64,000 bases of DNA, from positions 1,055,248,432 to 1,055,312,431 of the forward strand of contig NC_064614.1 of assembly GCF_023898315.1 (NCBI RefSeq). The letters run 5' to 3'. The translations under genes were made by a program, and so were the position numbers. Under the pieces are notes generated by a model. The model had not been told where the DNA came from and did no database searches. It worked only from the letters and a program-made list of their open reading frames with translations. How positions within the stretch are numbered: position 1 is the stretch's first letter; every line of letters begins with the position of its first letter. The stretch is from Schistocerca nitens (taxonomy: Eukaryota; Arthropoda; Insecta; Orthoptera; Acrididae). Positions 32,475 to 44,287 of this stretch are shown here, in pieces.

Positions 32475-32625
32475 CGACTACTGTGTCCGGATGGCTTAGC
32501 AGTCAGAGCGTGCCTCGGAAGCAGGAGACCTGGGTTTGAAACCCAATCCGCCACAAATTTTCTACTTTTCCTACTGGTTTCAATCAACGCTCGCTCGCAG
32601 CCAATGGTAATTCTTTTGTGGTTTA
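32475..32625 (+). mobile_element. tRNA-derived SINE, third family
   Basis: The head is tRNA-like: ggatggcttagcagtcagagc as A-box region, gaagcaggagacc in the anticodon-arm position, gggtttgaaaccc as B box, then aatccgcca. The tail begins acaaattttctacttttcc. The B box is imperfect and non-tRNA sequence follows, so a SINE is more likely than a tRNA gene. Its right end is approximate. Confidence 0.6.
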
Positions 32626-33869
32626 TATCGTTATGCACTGGAAATGAGGGATATAAAATAAATGATAAACATCAAGCAAAGGAACGTAAATAAAACTGAA
32701 TCAAGTGAATGTAACTGTTAACACATGTTGGCAAGAACAAGTAACAGTCCTTTCACTGTTTTTTTTTTTTTTCAGCGAATAAAATGTTCATTTCACGTTC
32801 AGTGTCCTTTGCCCTGTTATTTCACTTAAGTGATTATTGGTCCACATTGTCTGTTACAGTAGTTTAGGCATCTATTTGTAGATGTCCTTTGCTCTCTTTC
32901 TACGTAGCAGTCTTCGACTTACGATCCTCAGTCGTCTGTCAACGCCACACGCCAAGAGTACAACAGTTATATTATCAACTGACAAAGTATCATTAGCTAA
33001 AACACTGCCTATTTCCTACTTGAAATTGATCTCCCTATATACTTCTTCTGGTTTATACGATCTTCTCTTACTATGATCACTCACATCGGGCTACATCTTT
33101 GTATTTTTTTATATTGGCTTTTCCAACAGCTCGTTTACGAGCCTATCCCGTTCACTCGGCTTACTTTGCAGTATCATGATCAAATTGACGTTTTATTTTG
33201 CGACAAGTGAAATAAATTATTTGTCTGTTCCACATTATATTTGAATCTGGGGAGAATCTGATTTTTTCCATCCCTCACAAGGATGAAAGTGGCTCTTTCC
33301 ATTTACGAAACTTCCAGTGCCCACCTACTCTTGTTCGTTCTCACTAGTGACTTCTTCTCTGGTGCATTATTTTAATGCTAACTATTGTCTTCATAAATTT
33401 CGTCACAAAAATGTGATTTCCTAGTCACAAAACTTAGTTAATCTCAACAACTCACTTTAATACACAGTAAACTTTCATTAAATACTGATGACAACGTGTC
33501 TCTTGCAAAGCTATGTTTCACTTCGTCACCTCTAACACTTCATGAACAAAACAGCAAATTATAATTACACGCTGACCCGTGGTCTTGATGAGCTACTGCT
33601 GTAAAAATGTCATTCTGCGTTCTCGTTTCTCACCGTCGCAAATTTATTTGTCACGTTTGAAAACGGACTGTAGGATTCATAATATATTTAAATTAGTATA
33701 GAATTTGCTTATCAAACGTGGACACTGCCAGTAATAAGACAAAACTCAAAAATAATTGCCACGAACATAGCTCAACTCACATAATTATGTCTTAGACATT
33801 ATCTCAGTTCACCAGTGCGAATCATTGTCATCACTGAGGAGACTAATCGTCCAAAAGTCAACTAGGAAA
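32626..33869. other. no recognisable feature
   Basis: AT-rich sequence with a T12 run near 32760. No transposon ends or protein motifs are recognised. Confidence 0.5.
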
Positions 33870-35460
33870 ATGCGTGGGTGACAAAGCATGTGGTGAAACA
33901 TTACTAAACCGTTTCCCTGAAAACATCTTACAATCGGTAGTTTGGGAGCCCAGTCACGATGCGAATATATTAGACCTAACGGCAACAAATAGACACAACC
34001 TGTTCGACGATGTCCATTTGAAACGGTCATCAGTGACTAGTTTTAGCAACAAAGATTACTAAAGAATCAACGACAGCTAAAATAAACAGAAAGATTTTGA
34101 TATTTAATAAGTTAGATAAAAAGGCTCTCGTGTCACATGTAAAAGATGAGCTGAAAAACACTTCTGGGCATGAGCATGAGGAACACCTGTAGTTCACGTT
34201 TAAAAGAATACATTGTGTACCAAGCAGAACAGTTCGTGATTGGAGCGATCCTTCATGGTGTACATTCAACATAAAGAAACGTGTAAAGAGACAGCGACTT
34301 CAGCATAAACGATGTGAAACAAATAATAGGACTGTAGACAGAGATAGCCTGAATGAAATACGTTTTTTTGTCAAGAGCACAATGAGTAAATTATTTAATT
34401 ACCGTAGCTGACTCTTATCGAAAGATCTCTTATAAAAATGAAAGAAAAATTGTGGCCAAATGTAAAGGGTGTCAGTGGGACCAGTGTTGGATAACACAGA
34501 AACTGAAACTGAGGGTGATGTCAAATGCAGAAAAACTGAACATAGAATCTAAATATTCTATCGTTACTTTGCTTCTAGTTCATCTGCATAGATAAACTAT
34601 ACACCTGTTAGTGGCAGTGGCGAAGAGACGCAACTAAAACGGCTTAAATTAAGCAAGGCTCCAGGGCCATGATGGGGCTATTCTGTACAGACTTTGCGTT
34701 TGACTTAGCTCCTATATAGACTATTACTCTAGATCCTTTGGAAAGAAAAGCGCCCAGTGATTACAGAAAAACATAGGTCAGAACAACGTTAACGGATGTG
34801 ACCATCGAAAAAAGCCCGTCAGGTCCATCTGCTGTAGAATTATAAAACATAATGAGATATTTCGCACATACTGTTCATCGATGTCAACTGATAAAATCGG
34901 TCCCGCGAAAACCAACTCGTAATTTTCTCACATGACATCCTGAAGACATAGATCAGGATAGGTAGACGCAGTATTTTTTTCTGCTTCTTATCAAAAGTAC
35001 GTTCGTATGGGGTATCGGAGGACGCACCATGTGGGTGGAAATCCATCGACGGAAGTAACTTCAGGGAAGTGTGTCGGAACCCTTTCTGTTTATTTTGTGC
35101 ATTAATGACTTTGGATACAGTATTAATATTAATCTGAGACTTTTTGCAGGTATCTGCAATAAAGTACTGTCCGAAAAAATCTGCACAAATATTCTCAGAT
35201 CTTTAAAAGAGATCAAAGTAAAGCTGCAAATATTGCCAGCTTGATTTACATGCACGTAAATGTACAATTGTGCACTTTACAAAACGAAAAGGTAACGTAA
35301 TATCCTGTAACTGCAATATCGGTGTTACTCACTCAGAATCAGTTTTTTCATATAAATACCTGCGTGTCACACTTTGTAGCGATACGAAATGGAATGATAA
35401 CATAGGCTCAGTCATAGATGTCTGACCTCGATTCATTTTCGGGTCACTACAGAATATCAG
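33870..35460 (+). pseudogene. CR1/Jockey-like LINE, heavily decayed
   Basis: Fragments of one non-LTR element appear in order on the plus strand despite many stops: endonuclease-like VVWEPSHDANILDLTATNR (about 33945), reverse-transcriptase pieces near 34650-34800, LQGSVSEPFLFILCINDF (about 35055, for VPQGSVLGPLLFLIYINDL), then NLRLFAG where FADD is expected, and SYKYLRVTLCSDTKWND (about 35345). It is interrupted or followed at about 35465 by another LINE. A 3' end of the same general type lies at 38950-39246 and may be the rest of this copy. Confidence 0.65.
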
Positions 35461-35464
35461 CAGT

Positions 35465-38400
35465 GATCAACGGCATGATGGTGCAGAAGGCAGTGGAAAC
35501 CACTGTATTAAAGACACGTAATGTGTATCCACGGGATATGTGACCTGTAACTGAAAAGTGTCGTGATGATCTCTCCATTGGCAAAAGAGTCCGGAATAGT
35601 CCGCCATTCGGAACTCCGGGAGGCGGCTGGCAAGGGGGAGGTGACGATAAGAAGAAAACTGAATAATCAATGAAAGGTTAACGTTCTACGAATCGGGGCG
35701 TGGAATGTCAGTTGCTTGAACGTGGTAGGGAAACTAGAAAATCTGAAAAGGGAAATGCAAAGGCTCAATCTAGACACAGTAGGGGTCAGTGATGTGAAAT
35801 GGAAAGATGACAAGGATTTCTGGTCAGATGAGTATAGGGTAACATCAACAGGAAGGTAGGGCAGAGAGTGTGTTACAGTGAACAGTGCAGTGATAGGTTT
35901 GTTCCTATCAGAATCGACAGCAAACCAACACCGACAACCATATTTCAGGTATATATGCCGACGTCGCAAGCTGAAGATGAAGAGATAGAGAAAGTATATG
36001 AGGATATTGATTAATACAGTACGTAAAGGGAGACGAAAATCTAATAGCCTTGGGAGACTGGAATGCAATTCTAGGTAAAGGAGTATAAGAAAAGGTTACA
36101 GGAGAAAACGGGCCTGCGACGAGGAATGAGAGAGGAGAAAGACTTGAGCTCTATAACAAGTTTCAGCTGGTAATAGAGTATCACAAGAGGAAGAGGTATA
36201 CTTGGAAAAGGCCGGGTGATACGGGAAGATTAGATCATGGTCAGACAGAATGCATTTGAAGTTCTCTAAGGCTATAGATATAGCAATAAGGAATAGCTCA
36301 GTAAACAGTACAATTGAAGATGAATGGACACCTCTAAAAAGGGCAGTCACGGACGTTACAAACAAGAACATAGATACATAGAAGGTAACTGCGAAGAACC
36401 ATGGGTAACAGAAAAAATACTTCAGTTGATCGATGAAAGGAGTAAGTACAAAAATGGTCCGGGGAACTCAGGAATACAGAAATACAAGTCGCTGAGGAAT
36501 GAAATAAATAGGAAATGCAGGGAAGCTAAGACGAAAAGGCTACACGTTAAATGTGAAGAAATCGAAAAATAAATAATTGTTGGAAGGACAGACTCAGCAT
36601 ACAGGAAAGTCAAAACAACCTTCGGTGACATTAAAATCAAGGGTGATAACATTAAGAGTGCAACGGGAATTCCATTGTTAAATGCAGAGGAGAGAGCGAA
36701 TAGGTGAAAAGAATACATCGAAAGCCTCTACTCGTATGAGGGGGAAGATCTGTATGATGTGATAGAAGAGGAAACAAGAGTCGATTTAGAAGAGATAGGG
36801 GTTCCAGTACTAGAATCAGAATTTAAAAGAGCTTTGGAGAACTTCAAGATCTAATAAGGCACAAGGGATAGATAAAATTCCCTCAGAATTTCTAAAATCA
36901 TTGGGGGAAGTGGCAACAAATCGACTATTCACATTGGTGTGTGTCTGGCGTCATACCGTCTCACTTTCGGAAAAATATCATCCACACAGTAACGAAGACT
37001 GCAAGGGCTGACAAGTGCAAGAATTATCGCACGATCAGCTTAAAGGCTTGTGCATCCATGTTGCTAACAAGAATAATATACAGAAAAATGGGAAAGAAAA
37101 TTGAGGATGTGCTAGAAGACGATTATTTTGGCTTTAGAAAAGGTAAAGGCACTTAAGAGGCAATTCTGACATTGAGGTTGATAATGGATGCAAGGATAAA
37201 GAAAAATCAAGACATGTTCATAGGATTTGTCGACCTGGAAAAAGCCTTCGACAATGTAAAATGGTGCAATATGTTCGAAAATCTGAGAAAAACAGGGGTA
37301 AGCTATTGGGAGAGACGGGTAATATACGAGGGGTATTCGAAAAGTAAGGAACGATAGGTCGCAAAATGGAAACTACAGCGAAAATCAAAACTGTTGCAAC
37401 TTTTAGCTACACCTTCCAGCCACTTCTCTACACAGTCGCCCCTCCGACTCAGACATCTGTCGTGGCACTGTACCAACTTTTCCATTTCCTCGTTAAAGAA
37501 GACAGCCGCCGGTGCTTTTCGACAATTTTTACTCTGGACTGCAACTCGTTGTCTGTGTCAAAATATTGTCTTCATAGCCAGCGGTTCATTTGAGCAGAGA
37601 TTAACCTCAGGGGTAGCCAATTACGAGCGGTGGGTGATCAAAACACTTCCCATCGGAAACGCTGCAGGAGCACCTTCATTGCCCCTGCAGAGTGCGGTCG
37701 AGAATTGATTGTCATATAGAACGAACCGCATGACAGTTATGATATGTGGATTGCTTAGCTTCAGGGGAAATCTTTCGCCAGACCCTCATACTTGGCGGGG
37801 GACGCAAATTTTTAGCCATCTTTACGTTCTCAATGTGAGCTCAGAACTGAAAAGAGTGACATGATGTGATCGACGGGCGATCTAGAAACAGTGTCCAACG
37901 CATCTGTGCAAAGCTTCTTCAGATTTTCACTGTATTTTCCATTTCGTGACCGATCGTTAGAGCGAAGAGGGATTAATAAGCGTGGCCGATCGAGAACGAA
38001 GTGCTTGGATTAAGAAGGGTGTAAGGCAGGGATGTAGTCTTTTCCCTCTACTGTTCAAACTGTACGTCGAAGAAACAATAATGGAAATAAAAGAAAGGTT
38101 CAGGAGCGGAAGTAAAATTCAACGTGAAAGGTTATCAATGATACGATTCGATGATGACATTGCTATCATCAGTGAATATGGAAACGAATTACTTGATTTG
38201 CTGAATGGAATCCAATAGTCTGATGAACACAGAATTTGGGTCGAGAGTAAATCGAAGAAAGACGAAAGAAATGTGAAGAATCAGAAATGAGAACGGTGAT
38301 AAACATCAGGATTTATGGTCACGAAACAGATGAAGTTACGGAATTCTACTACCTAGGCAGCAAAATAACCGATTGTGGACGGTGCAGGAAGGGCATCAAA

Positions 38401-38920
38401 AGCGGACTAGCACTGACAAAAAGGGGATTGCTCGCCAAGAGAAGTCTAGTAGTGTCAAACATCGGCCTTAATTTTGGGAAGAAATTTGTGAGAAAGTACG
38501 TCTGGAGTACAGCATTGTATGGTAGTGAAACATGGACTGTGGGTAAAGCGGAACAGAAGAGAATCGAAGCATTTGGGATGTGGTGCTACAGACGAATGTT
38601 GAAAATTAGGTGGACTGATAAGGTAAGGAATGAGGAGTTTCTGCGCAGAATCGGAGACGAAAGAAACATGTGGAAAACACTGATAAGGAGAAGGGGCAGG
38701 ATGATAGGACACCTGTTAAGACAACAGGGAATGAATTCCATAGTACTAGAGGGAACTGTAGAGGGCAAAAACTGTAGAGGTAGACAGAGATTGGAATACA
38801 TCCAGCAAATAGCTGAGGACGTGGGTTGCAAGTGCTACTCTGAGATAAAGATGTTGGCGCAGGAGAGGAATTCGTGGCGGGCCACATCAAAGACTGATGA
38901 CAAAAAAAAAATGAGGAGGA
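35465..38920 (+). mobile_element. near-full-length APE-type LINE, decayed, holding a MITE
   Basis: The 5' leader is recognisable from about 35465 (cggcatgatggtgcagaagg), followed by an endonuclease start at about 35695 (WNVSCLNVVGKLENLKREMQ). Endonuclease and linker sequence follow, with many stops. Reverse transcriptase covers about 36940-37310 (KNYRTISLKACASMLLTRI, DYFGFRKGKGT, FVDLEKAFDNVKW) and resumes after the insert at about 37985 (KKGVRQGCSLFPLLFKLY, then RFDDDIAIIS for FADD). The 3' end is an A-rich tail near 38910. The same C-terminal domain is in the copy inserted in Gypsy 2. Length, about 2.8 kb without the insert, is near a complete element. Confidence 0.82.
37329..37975 (-). mobile_element. 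internally deleted mariner-like element (MITE) inside LINE
   Basis: It interrupts the LINE reverse transcriptase. About 650 bp with subterminal inverted repeats near 37346-37385 and 37930-37966 (gataggtcgcaaaatgg on the left; reverse complement of the right reads gatcggtcacgaaatgg). The left end, cgaggggtattcgaaaagta, resembles mariner termini. On the reverse strand, 37485-37400 encodes a C-terminal fragment, MEKLVQCHDRCLSRRGDCVEK, matching the ...GDYVEK end of mariner-type transposases. The centre of the transposase is missing. Confidence 0.7.
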
Positions 38921-38949
38921 TGGGAAACGTTGGTTTGCTTAATGGTTGA
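38287..38949 (+). pseudogene. LINE ORF2 C-terminal domain, open fragment
   Basis: This is the 3' part of the LINE at 35465-38920, uninterrupted for 220 codons. It contains EFYYLGSKITDCGR, STALYGSETWTV, MWCYRRMLKIRWTDKV, GHLLRQQGM and a region ending near EIKMLAQERNSWRATSK. The function of this region after the RT is not defined in the family. The last dozen codons run into the A-rich tail and flank. Confidence 0.8.
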
Positions 38950-39246
38950 GCGTTACGGTAGTGTCGAAAAATCTGAAGACAGTCACAGGTTATCTCACGA
39001 AACTTACTTTCAAAATTTCGATAACCAGTATGAAATGCCAAATAAAGTGATACTGACTTTTCGCTCCCGTGGGCACCGTGTATACAAAATTAGAGTAATT
39101 ACAACGTACACAGAGCCACTAAGCATTATTCCCGTTCCTGTTATGCAGTTGGAACGGGAAAGAATCCTAAGATCTGATAATATGCTACGTATGCTCCGCC
39201 AGCAGTCCACAGTGGTTTGAAGAAGGTGTGTATAGATGTAGATGCA
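38950..39246 (+). mobile_element. CR1/Jockey-like LINE 3' end
   Basis: Non-coding 3' terminal sequence with gttggaacgggaaag, cagtccacagtggtttg and the tail tgtagatgtagatgc, the same tail type (in plus orientation) as the LINE at 20443-21790. It may be the 3' end of the decayed LINE at 33870-35460, separated from it by the 3.5-kb LINE insertion, but the intervening part of that element is missing. Confidence 0.6.
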
Positions 39247-39775
39247 TGGAAGCCAATTGCCAAATAGCCAGTAGTGGGAGTGTCAACCCCAACTATGCTA
39301 ATATGTAGTCTTGTACACACACACATGATATATGTAAAAAAAGCTTAAAACAAGACTTTAACTTTACACCTGGAGTATTAATTAACTGTTTCAGCTGAAT
39401 TCAGTCCTTTATTTTTATATTACTACCGATTTCATGCCACTAAAAGCTACACCTCCAGGTGAACATGTAATTAAAATATTAGAGCTAAAAAGATAGTAAT
39501 TTTGTATCCTACATATGTTGTACGTCAAAACAAAGCACCGCTGAAACGTGGTATGTCATTGACTAAAGCAGCCGAAATCCAATCCAATATGGTGGATGGG
39601 TCTGCTAATTCGGTCTATACGCAATCGCGAACAGAGGACGCTGCTGTGTGTTGTGTCTTAATAACGTTTCAGTGAGTCTCAAACGACATGAAGAGTATAA
39701 AAATTACTAACAAACATATGAGAACGTACCTGCAGCTAACAGACACACGGTTTTAATGAACTGGCGTACGGAATG
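39247..39775. other. no recognisable feature
   Basis: AT-rich sequence between the LINE 3' end and a SINE. Confidence 0.5.
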
Positions 39776-39786
39776 CTACCAAAATA

Positions 39787-39936
39787 GCTACGGTCGCAGG
39801 CTCGAATCCTGCCTCGGGCATGGATGTGTGTGATGTCCTTAGGTTAATTAGGTTTAAGTAGTTCTAAGTTCTAGGGGGACTGATGACCTCAGAAGTTAAG
39901 TCCCATAGTGCTCAGAGCCATTTGAACCATTTTTTC
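39787..39936 (+). mobile_element. 5'-truncated tRNA-derived SINE, 11-bp target duplication
   Basis: ctaccaaaata is present at 39776-39786 and 39937-39947. The insert lacks the A box but keeps the B box (ggctcgaatcc), the ggttaattaggtttaag body and the ctcagagccatttgaacc tail. Without the A box it could not be transcribed by itself. Confidence 0.92.
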
Positions 39937-39947
39937 CTACCAAAATA

Positions 39948-40264
39948 AATATAAAAAATGTGACTGAGGCAATATCTTCCCACTGGGCACAAACAGTGGC
40001 ATTGCCATAGAAGAGAACTTACCATCATGCCACGTTGGACTGAAATAACAGTAAAATAAAGAATATGCATAACATAATTACAAGTAAAATTCGGTCAAGT
40101 GAATAGCAAGTTTCATGCTTTCAACGGGGAAAACGAAACGCCGTAAGACGTAGCGAATGGTCCGACAGCGCTATTAGCCAGAATAGTTTTCAACCTAAGA
40201 CACACTGTATAAGGAAATACAAGAAAATGGGTTCATAGTAAAGCCTTACCGTTGGAGAATTAAA
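39948..40264. other. no recognisable feature
   Basis: Flank between the SINE and a MITE. Nothing supportable. Confidence 0.5.
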
Positions 40265-40960
40265 GCTGTGCGGGCTGTCCCAGGAGGAATGATCAATATG
40301 TGTGTATATGACAGGAACTATCATTAGAGGCGAAAAATTATCTTATGGACATACGTCCTGTATCGAATGTCTTCCCATATAGCCACACAGCCGTAGTCGC
40401 GTACAAGTTGTCACACAATGTTCCAAAAGATTGTCAGGTTAGACACGTACACATTAACAACTGGCAACATACATTAGAACAAGCGTTGTACGAAGTATCA
40501 ACTGAAAAATACGTATTTACAACACATTCACCTCGAAGCATTATCTTACACGTCACGTTACAGCTGTTGTACAGTTGACAATGAAGGTTCGAATATTCCA
40601 CCCTGAGCCTTAATACGTTTGTGTACTCTTTGGAGAGCATATTGTGACTTTTGTCTGAGTGCCTCTACACGTTCCATAATGAGGGCAGCAGCATCTATGA
40701 GGCGAGGAAGTAGTTGATCACGCATATATATCTTTCGTTTATATAGTTCAGACTTCATCCAATATCATAAACAAAAATGTAATGATTAAGGTGACCGACG
40801 TTAAGGTGTTCCCTCACACGTCTGAGAATGTACTTTTCAAGTGTTCTGTCTCGAAACCCATCCAGGGTAGAACATACGTGCATGTAAAGTTTTGTGCTTG
40901 AAATGACCGTTCTTGTCATATCCTTGCATATTGATCGTTCCTCCTGGGACACACTGTATA
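40265..40960 (-). mobile_element. MITE derived from a DD41D-type transposon
   Basis: Inverted repeats of about 70 bp lie at the ends: left tgtcccaggaggaatgatca at 40277, right (reverse strand) tgtcccaggaggaacgatca from 40952. Similarity continues through atatgacaagaacggtcat. On the reverse strand 40758-40558 encodes EALRQKSQYALQRVHKRIKA with an AQGGIFE end, resembling the C-terminus of DUF4817/DDE transposases. The catalytic part is missing. This is an internal-deletion derivative. Confidence 0.65.
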
Positions 40961-41588
40961 TTTGTTACATTATTTGAGAACATAATACATTGTATAATTA
41001 GGCAGATGTACGCATAAAATACAGGAAAACGTAGTTGAAAAACCTGTATAAAACGTACAGAGTGTAGCGAGTCACTTTTGTGCTTTGTAATACGACTGTA
41101 TATTTTTTTTTTACAGAAAGACTTCCACAGGCAAGAATGAAACTGAAACACATAAAACTAGTGTTCACCTGCGTGAATATTGTCGTTTCAATGAAACCTA
41201 AGTAAAATAAACAAGTCTTGGTTCCCTATAAAAACACGTAAAATGTTACCAGCAATAAATTACACTTACGTACAACGTGAGATTTGAAGGGAATCTCTAG
41301 TAGTGGCTGGATCTAAAGAGAATATCAAACTGCCTTCCAAAAGTGAACATAGACAAAGCAAAGAAATAAATGAGTCTATCCGTACTTCGTGAGGTACTGA
41401 ATTTTCCCCGTGTGTACGTCGGATGCATTGGGGAAACGGGTATGAATTTCCTAACTTTCGCGCAGGGAACGTGTTTCGGCTTTGACCGGGTCTTCTTCTT
41501 TAATCAGAATGCTCTCATGTTTCTCGCGAAGCTTCCAGAGGCAATGATAATATAATCGGTGTTCCTTCCATCCCGTCAGTCATTTCAT
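40961..41588. other. no recognisable feature
   Basis: AT-rich sequence leading to a compound microsatellite. No motif is recognised. Confidence 0.5.
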
Positions 41589-41679
41589 TACTCCTCTCCC
41601 TCTCCCTCTGTCTCTCTCTCTACCTCTCTCTCTCTCTCTCTCTCTCTCTCATGCACACACACGCAAGCGCGCGCGCGCA

Positions 41680-41715
<36 letters not shown>

Positions 41716-41725
41716 AGCACGACCG
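41589..41725. repeat. compound (CT)n(CA)n microsatellite
   Basis: A long CT array changes to CA and GC/CA alternation (gcgcgcgcgcacacacat), then a pure CA array. The frames across it on both strands are artefacts. Confidence 0.95.
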
Positions 41726-42377
41726 CGCGCGCTCGGTTTCGCAGAACAGATGCGTTCTACAGGGACCTGTCTTACGGAGCTCAGCTTGCAGCAACATCAC
41801 AGAAGGGTAGTAGCAGTGGTTAGACTCTCCGATCACGTTTTGGATTAACATATTTTAACTCCCATTTTGACCATCTAGATTTAAGTATAGCTTCCTTAAA
41901 TCTTTTAACGTACAAGCTTCAAATTGAAAAAGACGTGGATGACTGATCTCCTTTCTTGTTTCAGAATGCTCCCTTTAAGGGAATATACTCGCTTCCACTA
42001 GACGAATCAGAGTAACTGAGATGTTTCCCTCCCAATTGAAGTGGTACCTTAGCTCATATAGATTTACCATGACACAGGTTATGTCCAAGGTGGATGAACG
42101 CGTCTACCTCTACGTGTGCGTATAACCATTTTCGTACCATCAATGATTTTCACTCGCAAAGGAAAACTTTACGTCTCTTGTTGTGTGAAGATATTTCGGC
42201 TTACGTAATCGATATTTAGTACAATTAAAAAGATAAAAATAAAAAAAAAAAACGGACTAGTGTGAGAAGGACACGTTCTGCGGGTTCCGTGCAAACTTAG
42301 TTATGTACTTTTAAAACATCGTCGTCCGGCTGTTCCTGCTCCACGAACAGCCATTGTCCATGATTATAGCTGTAGAT

Positions 42378-42404
42378 CTGAAGATGATCATATGATGATC
42401 GAAA
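42378..42404 (+). ncRNA. hammerhead-ribozyme-like core, tentative
   Basis: CTGAAGA (fits the CUGANGA core) is followed by one T, a perfect 6-bp stem GATCAT/ATGATC with loop ATG, then GAAAC. The layout resembles hammerhead cores described in Penelope-like retroelements and related repeats. The flanking helices I and III are not clearly formed, so this may be a decayed or chance motif. Confidence 0.3.
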
Positions 42405-42764
42405 CCGGCCACCCTTTAATGAACGTACCTTGCGATCTGTACTTATAATTAATTTAAAATATTACATTTGGGACGCTGATATCTCCAATAATGTTTTCAA
42501 AAATAACAGTGTCAACAATGATAATCTTAACAATAATCACTGACGCTAAATTGCCTGGTGCATTTTTTTTCTATCGGACGCCGCTTCGATGACTTGTGTG
42601 TCCGTAACCTACGCCAGTTATTCAACCGGGGCAAAAGAGACCTCCTGTCAAATAAAGGTGGAATATGAATCAACTGTCGTTTCCGGCGACTTCTTACGTC
42701 GTTGATCGGCAGTAATTAGTTTAAAACGAAGACTGAAAAATCCGTAGCCCGACTGAGAATTGAT

Positions 42765-42830
42765 CCCATGAACGCTGGGTTTTCAGGCATTTGGTTTATC
42801 GGTAGACCACGACATCCGACATCTACATAG
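42765..42830 (-). other. possible tRNA-like SINE head
   Basis: On the reverse strand, cgtggtctaccgataaacc resembles an A-box region and gggatcaattctc a degraded B box, 40 bases apart as in tRNA-derived SINEs. No known SINE body follows. Weak call. Confidence 0.3.
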
Positions 42831-44206
42831 ACAATACATCTATAAGTTTTGATGTATGAGTTTGCGATTACCAAAAGGTGTGACATATTGGCTGTATCTT
42901 CTTACTGCATAGACTTACAAGCATAAACTTTGCACACCGCTAAGGGACCGTAGATTTCAACCTAATACCTCTAACTGTCCCTGACAAAACGGGATGGTAA
43001 CAGGCGGACAGACAGACAGAGGGACGAACGATGAAGTGATCCCTTAAGGGTACCGTTTTTACCGACTGTGCTACGGAAACCTAAAAATCGATCAAAATAG
43101 CGTCTATCATATAAATTTTCTGGAAATTATCTCGAGGAAATGAGATCGGTTTCTTCTCGGCTAATGTTTTTGTGCTTGTTAGTTGAAAATGCTCAAAAAT
43201 AACAAATCTTGATGTGCAGAAGGCGATACTGTGCGTAGTAAAACAGGTTGCTTAAAATTTACTAGTGTTACTCGAACAATTAACTTCATAGTAAAGGAAT
43301 AGTAGTTACTGGAAAATACATCTGCTTAACGCCATATTTGCCACGCAAATAGCGATTATTTTATTTTGATAGCCTTTTCGAAACACTTTATCTGTTTGAA
43401 AGCCCAGATTATTTTGTGAACATCAGAATCCGACGAAAATTTGCTTACAAATACCACACATCATATGTTCAGGTCCAAAAGAATAGCTGCTTTATTACGT
43501 TCCGAAGGGAACCGTTCATTTATTCGTTCCAATAAAGAAAAAAACCAAAATTTCATCTTTGTCTTCAAACCTGCATTCGAAATATATCAGTAATGAAATT
43601 CAATAAATTTCCGTGATAATTCTAAGCCGTAGTTTTCGGTTTTCGTCATTCCTGCCGTTTCCAATTGGGTCGTTTTATTGAGTCACCGAAAGAAGGAAAA
43701 GAGAACCGTCGGAGCTATTCGTTCCGTCAGCTTTCTAACCCTGACGTGAGGATGAATTGGAATGAGGTCCTATACTGAGAACACAGATGCGTTCTGTCTG
43801 TGTATTTTACTCATGGTGTGTCTCGAATGGATACATTTTCTCGTACTCAAGCGTTTCTTTTTAGGAGAGCGTCAGGTTGTAATATACACATATCACCGTG
43901 GACTACCAGTGTTCGTGTAACGTAACAGCGACTTCAACTCGGAATGCAATAACCGATTCGGGACAGTACCCCAACGTACGTGGTTACCGTCAGCAGAGAC
44001 GTGCCGCGAATCAAATTATGTGGGGCGGCGGCTGACAGATAGCAGGGAGCGCCTAATGCCCGCCGTTTCTGCAACCTGTGGTACATTCATCGGCACAGCC
44101 ACAGATAGTAACAGCCAACGTGATCATAGGAACCCGTCCTTCTGGTAGTGGGAAAGAAGCAAGCTGCATACGGATGGGTTGGTGTTACTGATATGGGTCT
44201 AGACAT

Positions 44207-44223
44207 CTCTCTCTCTCTCTGTA

Positions 44224-44287
<64 letters not shown>
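44207..44287. repeat. compound (TC)n(GT)n(GA)n microsatellite
   Basis: Three adjoining dinucleotide arrays, TC then GT then GA. Confidence 0.95.

Larger units (their letters stand above)
41726..44206. other. mostly unrecognised sequence
   Basis: No gene is seen. Two small items are listed separately (42378-42404 and 42765-42830). Near 43008-43075, ggacagacagacag...agtgatcccttaaggg...ttttaccgac resembles a widespread arthropod repeat, but I cannot assign it. A perfect 8-bp hairpin, ggctgttc/gaacagcc, lies near 42331-42355. Confidence 0.45.

Noticed and set aside
32475..32545. Genuine tRNA gene
   Set aside because: The B box is imperfect, the acceptor stem pairs weakly and a SINE-type tail follows, so a tRNA-derived SINE head is more likely.
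41559..41851. Open frames of 83-87 codons with dipeptide repeats
   Set aside because: Translations of the CT/CA microsatellite.
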